Below are positions 9,790 to 17,875 of a DNA stretch of 64,000 bases, one piece after another. This DNA comes from Nostoc sp. 'Peltigera membranacea cyanobiont' N6 (GTDB lineage: Bacteria; Cyanobacteriota; Cyanobacteriia; Cyanobacteriales; Nostocaceae): positions 4,354,501 to 4,418,500 of the forward strand of contig NZ_CP026681.1 of assembly GCF_002949735.1 (NCBI RefSeq). The letters run 5' to 3'. The notes beneath the pieces are model-generated. The model was given only the letters and a program-made list of their open reading frames with translations, was not told where the DNA came from and did not search any database. Positions within the stretch are counted from its first letter, which is position 1. Each line of letters starts with the position of its first letter. Both the position numbers and the translations under genes were made by a program.

Positions 9790-11082
9790 AGTAATAATAA
9801 ACTTCGTTCCCTTTCCAGAAGTTGATGAGCAGTTAATTTGTCCATTATGTTTATCGGTAATAATTTGGTGGCTGATAGCTAATCCTAGCCCAGTTCCCTT
9901 ACCTACAGCCTTAGTTGTAAAAGATGGGTCAAAAATTCTAGCTTGCACTTCAGGAGGCATCCCAAAAGCGTTATCTTCAATGCAAATCGTAACAGTTTCT
10001 TGCTGACGATCGACTGATGTAGCGATCGCGATCGTGTGAGGGACAGCAGCAGAAATTTCTTGAACTGAGTGGTTTTGATGAAGGTCATCAAATGCATCAA
10101 TTGCATTGGCGATAATATTCATAAATACCTGGTTAAGTTGTCCAGGATAGCAAGTGATTGGAGGTAACTCACCATATTGTTTGATCGTCTCGATTTTAGA
10201 GCGATTTCCTTGACCTTTTAATCGATGCTTTAAGAGCATTAAGGTAGTATCAATTCCTTGATGAATCTGAAACTCCACCATAGATGAAATATCAGATCGA
10301 GCAAAGGTTCTCAAAGAGAGGCTAATGTCTTTCAGAAGACTAATTCCCTGATGCATTGAGCCAATAATTTTTGGTAAATCTTCACCTAGATACTCTAAGT
10401 CAATTTCTTTAACTAGTTGTTCAATTTCTGGGTCTTGATGTGATATTTTTTGCTGTTGGAGATTCACCAAACGCAGGAGACTCTTCATATATTCTTCAAG
10501 ATGAGAGCAATTTCCACTAATAAAACCAATCGGGTTATTAATTTCATGACCGATGCCTGCAATAAGTTGTCCAAGAGCGGACATTTTCTCACTCTGGATT
10601 AGTTGTAATTGGGTGTGTTGTAACTTTTGTAGAGATTGGCTTAATTCTATGGTGCGTTCTTGCACTCTTTGTTCTAAGGTACGGGTAAGATGGGAGATTT
10701 TTAGATGTAACTTTAATCGAGCAATAACTTCTTCTTGCTGAAAGGGTTTGGTAATATAGTCAACTGCACCAATTTCTAGTCCTTTCACTTTGTCTGTGGC
10801 ATCGGCCAAAGCAGTCATAAAAATAACCGGAATATTCTGTGTGATGGAATTGGCTTTTAGTCTGCGACAAGTTTCAAATCCATCAATTCCTGGCATCATC
10901 ACATCCAAAAGAATGAGATCGGGAACGGCATATTCTGTTTGTTCAATAGCCGACTCTCCATCAGTTGCCATAAGTGTTTTCCAGCCACATCCCTGAATCG
11001 CTTCTGATAGCACTTTGAGATTGTTGGGATTATCATCTACCAAAAGAATATACATTGGCTTCAAGAGAGGTTCAAACATCAT
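9778..11082 (-). CDS. Response regulator - sensor histidine kinase hybrid
   Basis: Cytoplasmic two-component protein of 434 aa. An N-terminal receiver domain (VDDNPNN, phospho-acceptor in LLDVMMPGIDG, FMTA, KP) is followed by a coiled coil, a HisKA-like box with GIGHEINNPIGFI, and a HATPase (NAIDAF, DNAFGM, GKGTGLGLAIS). The HATPase N-box and G-box are present, so catalysis is likely. The start ATGATG overlaps the stop of the upstream CHASE2 kinase gene, which suggests translational coupling; the two probably form one phosphorelay. The 3' end overlaps the convergent kinase gene by 12 bp. Confidence 0.9.
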   Translation of the reverse strand: MMFEPLLKPMYILLVDDNPNNLKVLSEAIQGCGWKTLMATDGESAIEQTEYAVPDLILLDVMMPGIDGFETCRRLKANSITQNIPVIFMTALADATDKVKGLEIGAVDYITKPFQQEEVIARLKLHLKISHLTRTLEQRVQERTIELSQSLQKLQHTQLQLIQSEKMSALGQLIAGIGHEINNPIGFISGNCSHLEEYMKSLLRLVNLQQQKISHQDPEIEQLVKEIDLEYLGEDLPKIIGSMHQGISLLKDISLSLRTFARSDISSMVEFQIHQGIDTTLMLLKHRLKGQGNRSKIETIKQYGELPPITCYPGQLNQVFMNIIANAIDAFDDLHQNHSVQEISAAVPHTIAIATSVDRQQETVTICIEDNAFGMPPEVQARIFDPSFTTKAVGKGTGLGLAISHQIITDKHNGQINCSSTSGKGTKFIITLAI

Positions 11083-13889
11083 TGATGTGACTCAGTTGTT
11101 ACAAAATTTTTAAGGAACTTACGGATTTTTCCGGTTTGGAAGTTGACAGTAAATTGGCTTAACTCAGTTACAAAGGGAGTTAGCTGACTATCTTGCTTAA
11201 TTAACTCTTTTATTATTCCCTCGATCGCCGGAATATCTCCCATCATTGCTAGATGATAAAGTTGTTGTAAAACATCCTGGGATGGCAGAATCAATTCGGC
11301 ATCGGCTTTCTGTTCGAGTTGGGAAAGTGATTTTTGAGGTGTGGATTGAGCATAAATCCACTCCACTTTTAGCAGCGATAGCAGTGCATTAAATAGCTCA
11401 TCAACTTGCAGGGGTTTCGGCAAAAAAGCTGTAGCCCCGGCTTCAAAACTTCGTTGTCGATTTTCCTCAAATACACTGGCACTAGAGACAATAATTGGAA
11501 TAGTACGGGTTTGTGGATTTTCTTGTAAGTGAACCATTAACTCAAAGCCATCCATATTAGGCATGGCTAAATCCAGTAGAATCACATCTGGGTGATGTTC
11601 AGTTACCATCTGTAGTCCCTGTTTGCCATCGCTTGCTTTCAGGGTTCGACAGCCAATTCTTTCAAGCAAATTGGCCAACATAGAACAATGGTTAGTATCA
11701 TCATCAACAATGAGAATTTGAGGCGCACTACCCCGAATACCGATGATTTTTTGATGGGTTGGGGCTGCATCTATGCCTGGGGTAGATATCGTTTCTATCT
11801 GCCAGTCATGGGAAACTGGTACTGTTACAATCAAATCCAGCCAAAAAAGACTACCTTCACCCAGATGACTCTGCACTTCAATTTGGCTGCCCATCAATGT
11901 TGCAATTCTTTGACTGATTGCTAATCCCAAGCCAGTACCTTCAGATTTCCGCCCTGCTTCACCTACTTGCTCAAAAGCCAAAAAGATTTTCTCTAGTTGG
12001 TTTGGTGACATTCCAATACCCGTGTCTTCAATCTGGAAGCGAATTTTCTGGTATGTCATTTGTCTATTGTCATTTGTCATTTGTTTAAATTCTTGACTAA
12101 TGACATCTACTTTAAAGGTGACACTACCGTTGTCTGTGAATTTAATGGCGTTGCCTAATAAGTTGATCAAAACTTGCCGTAGCCGTTTTTCATCGACTTC
12201 AATGGCAACTGGTAAGCGATCGCTGATTAAAATATTAAATCCAATCCCTTTTTGTTTTGCTCGGATACTGCAAATTTCGGTGACACTATGCAAGAAAGTG
12301 GACAAATTGACAGTAGTCGCAAGCAATTCTAATTTCCGAGCTTCAATTTTTGAAAGGTCAAGAATATCATTGATTAGCATCAGCAGGTGTGTTCCACATT
12401 GGTAGATAATGCTGACTCCTTCCAGATTTTTCTCTGTCATGTTTGGCGATACTTCTAGCACCTGAGCAAAACCAAGGATGCCATTAAGCGGTGTGCGTAG
12501 TTCATGGCTCATATTTGCCAGAAACTCGCTCTTTGCTTCGTTAGCAGCATCAGCAGCTTGCTTTGCTTCCAACAGTTCATGAGTTCGCTCTTCAACTTTG
12601 AACTCCAGAGTTTTGGAATAATCTAATAGTTGAGTGTTGGCAATTTCTAGTTGCTGATTCGCTTCTTCTAACCGCCTCTGTTTATAGGCATTTGTGGTTG
12701 CAATCACGCTGCTGATAAATGCAGCTAAGGTGGGTGTGACTGGAATCAGAATGCCATCTAAAAACATCCCATAGCTGCCCCCGACAAACACGGTACTGAT
12801 ACTTACAGTTGCCCAGAGAATTTTTCCACCAGGAATCCGCAGCCTGCGACTGGATAAGAACCAACTACCACAAGAACCGATCGCAGACCATAAAATAATC
12901 CAGAACGACACAGCTTGACTAGAAACGCCGTGCAAGGTTGTCTTGGCAATTTTTGCCTCTTGTACCAGTTGATGGGCAATATTGGCGTGGACAACAACCC
13001 CAGGTGTAGGTTTTTGAGTAGAGATCCAGGAAGAACTAAAGGGTGTATTGAAGAAGTCATTGGTACTAGCGGCGGTCGATCCAATAAACACCATGCGATC
13101 GCGCATTAAGTTGGCTGGAATTCGCCCTGCTAAGACATCGCGCATGGCAACTGTCCGAAATGCCGCATCTGTTCCATGCCAATTCAGCAAAATTTGATAG
13201 CCGCCTAAATCAGTATCGGAGTAGCCTGCTTCTTGATTGTCTAATGGTAGGTAAATTGCTTTACCCAACTGAAACTTTTGCTGCTTGGGGTCAATACTTT
13301 CTAAAGTAATCTTGTCGGCTTCCAGGTACTTGAGCGCCACCTGGGTTGCCAATCCAGCTTTGAGCGTGTTTTTCTCTTTGGTATCAACTGCCGTCAGCAA
13401 AGCGCGACGCACAAAGCGATCGCCATCCAATACCAAATCTGCTAATCCGACTCGATCGAGTTTCTTCAATTCTGGTGGCGGATTGACACGCTCTCCGGTG
13501 ATTTTCTCAACGCCGATCAAATTGGGAGTGCTGCGGAAGATTTTGACCAGTTCTTCATATCCGCTTCCCTCTGGTAAATCTCGGTAGAGATCCAATCCGA
13601 TGGCTCTAGGTTGCTGCGCCCGAATCTTTTCTAGTAATTTTGCTAATGCCCAATCGGGAATTGGCCATTTCCGCACCGATTGGATATCGCGCTCATCGAT
13701 TGTGACAATCACAATTTCATCAGCGATGGTTCCTGGCGATCGCTGACGAACCCATTCGTCACGAATTTTCCATTCAAGTAAATTGAAAAATCCCAACGAT
13801 TGCCCGACAATGACAGTCAAAGCAACTGTGGGAGTAATAATTAAAACGCTACGAGTGCGTTGGATGAAAGTCTGGAATCTGCGCCACAT
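11079..13889 (-). CDS. CHASE2-domain hybrid sensor histidine kinase with receiver
   Basis: Membrane sensor. An N-terminal transmembrane helix (residues about 10-28 from the chosen start) leads into a periplasmic CHASE2 domain, then about three C-terminal helices (around 350-420), a coiled coil, HisKA (EFLANMSHELRTPLNGILGF), HATPase (GTGLGLAIS) and a receiver (IVDDDTNH, LLDLAMPNMDG). The tail is helical. The frame extends 38 codons upstream to 14003, but those codons are simple GGGAATGG repeat DNA, so I start at ATG 13889 (MWRRFQTFIQRTRS). CHASE2 sensors often lie beside CHAT, DUF928 and haemagglutinin-like genes in cyanobacteria, as here. Confidence 0.9.
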   Translation of the reverse strand: MWRRFQTFIQRTRSVLIITPTVALTVIVGQSLGFFNLLEWKIRDEWVRQRSPGTIADEIVIVTIDERDIQSVRKWPIPDWALAKLLEKIRAQQPRAIGLDLYRDLPEGSGYEELVKIFRSTPNLIGVEKITGERVNPPPELKKLDRVGLADLVLDGDRFVRRALLTAVDTKEKNTLKAGLATQVALKYLEADKITLESIDPKQQKFQLGKAIYLPLDNQEAGYSDTDLGGYQILLNWHGTDAAFRTVAMRDVLAGRIPANLMRDRMVFIGSTAASTNDFFNTPFSSSWISTQKPTPGVVVHANIAHQLVQEAKIAKTTLHGVSSQAVSFWIILWSAIGSCGSWFLSSRRLRIPGGKILWATVSISTVFVGGSYGMFLDGILIPVTPTLAAFISSVIATTNAYKQRRLEEANQQLEIANTQLLDYSKTLEFKVEERTHELLEAKQAADAANEAKSEFLANMSHELRTPLNGILGFAQVLEVSPNMTEKNLEGVSIIYQCGTHLLMLINDILDLSKIEARKLELLATTVNLSTFLHSVTEICSIRAKQKGIGFNILISDRLPVAIEVDEKRLRQVLINLLGNAIKFTDNGSVTFKVDVISQEFKQMTNDNRQMTYQKIRFQIEDTGIGMSPNQLEKIFLAFEQVGEAGRKSEGTGLGLAISQRIATLMGSQIEVQSHLGEGSLFWLDLIVTVPVSHDWQIETISTPGIDAAPTHQKIIGIRGSAPQILIVDDDTNHCSMLANLLERIGCRTLKASDGKQGLQMVTEHHPDVILLDLAMPNMDGFELMVHLQENPQTRTIPIIVSSASVFEENRQRSFEAGATAFLPKPLQVDELFNALLSLLKVEWIYAQSTPQKSLSQLEQKADAELILPSQDVLQQLYHLAMMGDIPAIEGIIKELIKQDSQLTPFVTELSQFTVNFQTGKIRKFLKNFVTTESHQ

Positions 13890-14010
13890 GGGGAATGGGG
13901 GATGGGGAATGGGGGCAATACTTTGAAGGCAGACAAGGCAGCAGAGATGCCTTAACCGAAAGGTATTGGGAATGGGGGAAAATAACCAATACCCAATACC
14001 CAAATTACTT

Positions 14011-14928
14011 TTAGTTAGTAGATCCTAATAACGGAACTGTGACAATCTCTTTTAAGTTAACTGAAGAGAGGAGTTCTTCCCATTGCTTGGTAAGAGTTAC
14101 GTTAGTAGGTTGAGCGCTATGTAGGGCTGCAAGTGTTTCCACGCAATCATACCAAACGCCATTTTTACCAAAAGCTGTCGCTCGCTTCAAAGCATCTTGC
14201 TGCTGCATCGCTGTTGCCAGTTCAGCATTAGGTTGGATACGTTGAATCCAACCATCGACATAAGGGGTACTTGGGCTGAGTTGTCCATCAACTTTAACAG
14301 CTAGGAACCAATGGTAGTTTTTCCCAACTACTAAAGCGGGTGCATCGGCTGGTAATTTGATAGCGATCGCTCCAGTTTTCAGAGCAATAGGAATGGTCAT
14401 TTGATACTGCGTATTGCCAGTTTCATCCTTGAGGCTGAACACAGCTTCTTCTGCATTAGAAACAGGGAGATATACCAGAATTGTGGGACGTTCAGACACT
14501 GTTGTGCCATAGAAGCTTTGCGGTAGAAGGGCGATTAAAGCTGCCGGGCCTGCCGATTCAGTTGAAGTATTTAAGTAGTAAGTACCAACGCGAGAAGCTC
14601 CCCCACTTGCTTGACTAGGAGCGCCTTTACCAGCACTAGGTGTAAACAAACTACCACGGGAAGCTCCTCCCGTTGCTTGTCTAGGAGCGCCTTTACCAGC
14701 ACTAGGTGTAAACAAACTACCACGGGAAGCTCCTCCCGTTGCTTGACTAGGAGCGCCTTTACCAGAAGTAGGGATAAAGAAATTACCACGGGAAGCTCCG
14801 CCGGTTGCTTGGCTAGGAGCGCCATTGTTAATTGGTGGGGTAAATGTAACAGCATTGGCACTGTTCCATGTACTACTAGCAAACAGAGCGATGATGCTCA
14901 ATGTACTAGCTAAATATCGAGGCTTCAT
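14011..14928 (-). CDS. DUF928 family secreted protein with internal tandem repeats
   Basis: 305 aa; function unknown. A signal peptide (MKPRYLASTLSIIALFASS...ANA) indicates export. Residues about 30-120 hold four near-identical units of about 22 residues built on GAPSQATGGASRGSLFTPSAGK. The remainder is the DUF928 region (PQSFYGTTVSERPTILVYLP, then PNAELATAMQQQDALKRA and GVWYDCVETLAAL). In cyanobacteria this family accompanies CHASE2 kinases, CHAT-TPR proteins and TPS haemagglutinins. The repeats differ by only a few bases, so they are recent or homogenised and likely vary in number between strains. Confidence 0.88.
   Translation of the reverse strand: MKPRYLASTLSIIALFASSTWNSANAVTFTPPINNGAPSQATGGASRGNFFIPTSGKGAPSQATGGASRGSLFTPSAGKGAPRQATGGASRGSLFTPSAGKGAPSQASGGASRVGTYYLNTSTESAGPAALIALLPQSFYGTTVSERPTILVYLPVSNAEEAVFSLKDETGNTQYQMTIPIALKTGAIAIKLPADAPALVVGKNYHWFLAVKVDGQLSPSTPYVDGWIQRIQPNAELATAMQQQDALKRATAFGKNGVWYDCVETLAALHSAQPTNVTLTKQWEELLSSVNLKEIVTVPLLGSTN
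14594..14825 (-). repeat. In-gene 66-bp tandem repeats in the DUF928 gene
   Basis: Four copies of a 66-bp unit containing GGAGCGCCTTTACCAG and CCACGGGAAGCTCC, in frame with the coding sequence. The two central copies are almost identical. Confidence 0.85.
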
Positions 14929-15238
14929 AATGTTGAACTTCCTTAAAGAAAAGGTAATACTAGGTAGATTTATTCTGATTGTGAGAATAAGCTTGGAAAA
15001 TTAGTTCATCTAACAGCCAAAGGCTTAAATAACTACTAGCAATATAAACCAAATTTAACCGATATAACGTAAAATTTCGTCCTAACTAATATAGCCTGAG
15101 TCAATATAATTACCTAGTCAACAAGATTAAGTAAGAGGTAGATTGAGGCTCGTGATTTACAGCAGTTTGCTTTTTAAGTGAAGTACAAAATGTAGGACTC
15201 AAAACTGAGATATAAAGAGTTTCTACCCCCCACCTCCT
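14929..15238. other. Intergenic spacer between CHAT and DUF928 genes
   Basis: About 310 bp, AT-rich. I see no gene, RNA or strong hairpin. It should hold the DUF928 promoter, since the spacer separates two minus-strand genes. Confidence 0.5.
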
Positions 15239-17800
15239 TCACAGCCAGTTCCCAACCAAAACGAAGGCAGACCAAAAGAAAGGATCGTGGAAATCAGTTT
15301 GACGGAGCGTGTTGATTTGAGCTTGCCGCAGTGCTTCAGCTTTAGTGATTTTGGGTTGTCGCAGTTGGTCATAGAAGTATGTCATCAGCATCTCGGCTGC
15401 TTTATCTTTGACGGGCCAGAGAGTGGCGATAGTTGAGCGGGCACCAGATTTGACAGCCAAGCCTGCTAGTCCCAGAACGGCACGATCGTCTCCTGCTGCT
15501 GTATCACAGGCACTCAATACTAGCAACTCAATCGCTTTTGATGGCTCGTTACCCCGGTTTTTGAGGAGTTCAGATAATTCCTTAACATTGACTTCTCCAT
15601 CCCAAGTTAGCAAGAAGGTATCTTCAAGACGGGAGCTAAACTGTCCGTGGGTTGCCAAATGGACGATACTTGCACTACTAGATTTGACACGATTGGCAAG
15701 GGCTTGACTGGTGAATTGCTCATTTAGCAACGTCGAAGATGGCACTGTCTTGGAGATTTGCTTAACTTCTGATTCCACCGCAGGTAAAGCGCTAAAGCCA
15801 TTACGAGATTCGCTGATGCCGGCGACGATCGCACTGATGTGATTTTGCTGGAGCGATCGCGCAGCCATTAGTTGCATTCCTGGTGAGAGGGCAACAGCAT
15901 ACTTTTCAATCAGATATTGCTTCCCATCATACAGGGCTGCTATAGGGATATTACGTAATCGACCATCTAAAACAAATACTAGTGTTTGGGTGTCTTTGAA
16001 GGCTCGATCCATTTCGGCAGGACGAATTAGCCAACTATAAATTTCTTGGGACAAGCGATTGCGCTCTTGAAAATCTGAGACGGGATTGAAGCTAACGAGT
16101 AATTTGTCTAGAGTTTGTTCGATTTCCACTTGAGATTTTTGTGTTGCATAATAACGCAATGGTTGTCCAGTTTTGGAAAGGATTATTGCTAGGCGATCTG
16201 GCAAGATAATCGGATAAATAACAGTTGCATTGGGGTCAACTTGGTCAATCTGCTGAGACTTATCTAAACAAGCTTCCCGGAAAAAGTTATCGAGTTCTGC
16301 AACTTGCAGACCCTCAATTAAATCACGGGCTTGTATTAGTGCTGCCTGACTTGGTTGCCGATCTAAAAGTAAACCTACCAGTTCGCGGTAAACAGGCTCC
16401 ACACTTTCACGGAAAGAGAACTGAATATCACGATTGATGGCAACCAAATCTCCCCGGATTGACTTTAAAGCTTTAACCGCTTCTGTATAAGCAGTAATTG
16501 CTTCTTGGCGATCGCCTTGTTCTTTATATAACTGTCCCACCTGCCAAGCAGATTGAGCAATAATATCCTCAGATTGGAGTTGACGCGCAATGTTGAGGGA
16601 TTTTTGACTTAACTGCTGTGCTTGTGATAATTGCTGTGTCCGACGATAGAGTTTTGCCCACTGATACAATGCGTAAGCTTCTGCATGAGCATCTTGGATC
16701 TGTTGTGCAGACTTGACTGTAACTGCCATGAGTTGTGCCTGGTCTTTCAGTGGTACGATTTGCTCAGAATTTGACCGTCGATTCAGGGTGGCAACAAAAT
16801 TGATCGCCGCGTAAAGAGAAGTGTGGCTGGGGGGTAGTTCTCGAAGTTGTTGTTGTAGTTGAGGTGCAAGTGGGGTAGCCAACTCAGGCTTGTCGTAATC
16901 TAGGAAAAGCTTAAACTGAGCTAAACGCGCCTGTAAGCGATCGCTTGGATTGGTGGTTAGCTGTTGGGCTTGTTGAAAGTAATCCAATGCCGCTTCTGGA
17001 TTTTGCAAATCAACGGCGGTTTTTCCTAAGCTTAGTAGGATAGAACTCAACTGAGTTGTAGTTTGAGTTTTGCGAGCGATCGCCAAACTTTCCTCTAACA
17101 CCTCTTTACTCTTACCATCGCCAGTCATTTGCAGGGCTAAACCAAGCGATCGCAGTCCACTAACTTTAATTTCTGAATCTGGCATTGCTCTTAACTTTTG
17201 AGTTAGCGTCTCCAACTGCTCTTTAGAACGGCGATAAAATCCCAAACTTTGGAAAGCTTGTGCCTGGTTAATTTGACTACCCAAGCTACCCATTTTGTCG
17301 CCTGCTTGCTCATAATATTTTTGAGCTTGTTGCCAATTTTCGAGGGCAATTTCGGCTTTGCCATTATGAAATTGCAAATTTGCTTGGGTATTGAGTGCCT
17401 GCGCCCAGAGAATTGCATCAGCAGAGGGAATAGAAGTTTGCAACAGTTTCAGACTTTGCTTAATAGATTGACTGGCTGCGTCCCATTGATTAAGTTCTTG
17501 TTGTGCCAGTGAAAGGTAACTCAAGCTTAGGGCTTCGTTCAGGCGATCGCCTTGAGCCTGGTACTGTTGTGCTGCCGTTTCCCAAATCGTTACTGCTTCT
17601 GCAAAGCGTCCTGAACGATAAAGATTCCGTCCCTGTTCTAGCCAATTGCTAGCCTGGGAAGTGGATGCTAACACATTCAGGGTAGAAGTTGTCAGTACTT
17701 GCAGAGATGCTCCAGCAGGTGTAATGGTTATTGTTAAACACAAGCTCAAAATGCTTAGATTGATATAGAGCCACCGACGTTGTTTGATTGGGAAAAGCAT
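15239..17800 (-). CDS. CHAT-domain TPR protein (putative caspase-like peptidase)
   Basis: 853 aa. An N-terminal hydrophobic segment (YINLSILSLCLTITITPAGAS) looks like a signal peptide. About ten TPR-like repeats span residues 50-470 (for example AEAVTIWETAAQQYQAQGD). The C-terminal CHAT domain (about 560-853) keeps the His of VHLATHGQF and the Cys of LVLSACDTAAGD, the catalytic pair of this caspase-related family, and GARSTIATLWPVKDKA. Whether it cleaves a partner is unknown. It sits between a haemagglutinin-like gene (75 bp upstream) and DUF928, which suggests a role in processing or sensing the secreted protein. Confidence 0.88.
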   Translation of the reverse strand: MLFPIKQRRWLYINLSILSLCLTITITPAGASLQVLTTSTLNVLASTSQASNWLEQGRNLYRSGRFAEAVTIWETAAQQYQAQGDRLNEALSLSYLSLAQQELNQWDAASQSIKQSLKLLQTSIPSADAILWAQALNTQANLQFHNGKAEIALENWQQAQKYYEQAGDKMGSLGSQINQAQAFQSLGFYRRSKEQLETLTQKLRAMPDSEIKVSGLRSLGLALQMTGDGKSKEVLEESLAIARKTQTTTQLSSILLSLGKTAVDLQNPEAALDYFQQAQQLTTNPSDRLQARLAQFKLFLDYDKPELATPLAPQLQQQLRELPPSHTSLYAAINFVATLNRRSNSEQIVPLKDQAQLMAVTVKSAQQIQDAHAEAYALYQWAKLYRRTQQLSQAQQLSQKSLNIARQLQSEDIIAQSAWQVGQLYKEQGDRQEAITAYTEAVKALKSIRGDLVAINRDIQFSFRESVEPVYRELVGLLLDRQPSQAALIQARDLIEGLQVAELDNFFREACLDKSQQIDQVDPNATVIYPIILPDRLAIILSKTGQPLRYYATQKSQVEIEQTLDKLLVSFNPVSDFQERNRLSQEIYSWLIRPAEMDRAFKDTQTLVFVLDGRLRNIPIAALYDGKQYLIEKYAVALSPGMQLMAARSLQQNHISAIVAGISESRNGFSALPAVESEVKQISKTVPSSTLLNEQFTSQALANRVKSSSASIVHLATHGQFSSRLEDTFLLTWDGEVNVKELSELLKNRGNEPSKAIELLVLSACDTAAGDDRAVLGLAGLAVKSGARSTIATLWPVKDKAAEMLMTYFYDQLRQPKITKAEALRQAQINTLRQTDFHDPFFWSAFVLVGNWL

Positions 17801-17875
17801 AAGTAATTGCCGAGATTAATGTTTAATAATTTATGTATTAGATTACCTTCAGGTTGTTAGATAATTCTTGGCAAA

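Noticed and set aside
13890..14003. 38-codon N-terminal extension of the CHASE2 kinase
   Set aside because: Encoded by GGGAATGG simple repeats with no homology; start placed at 13889.
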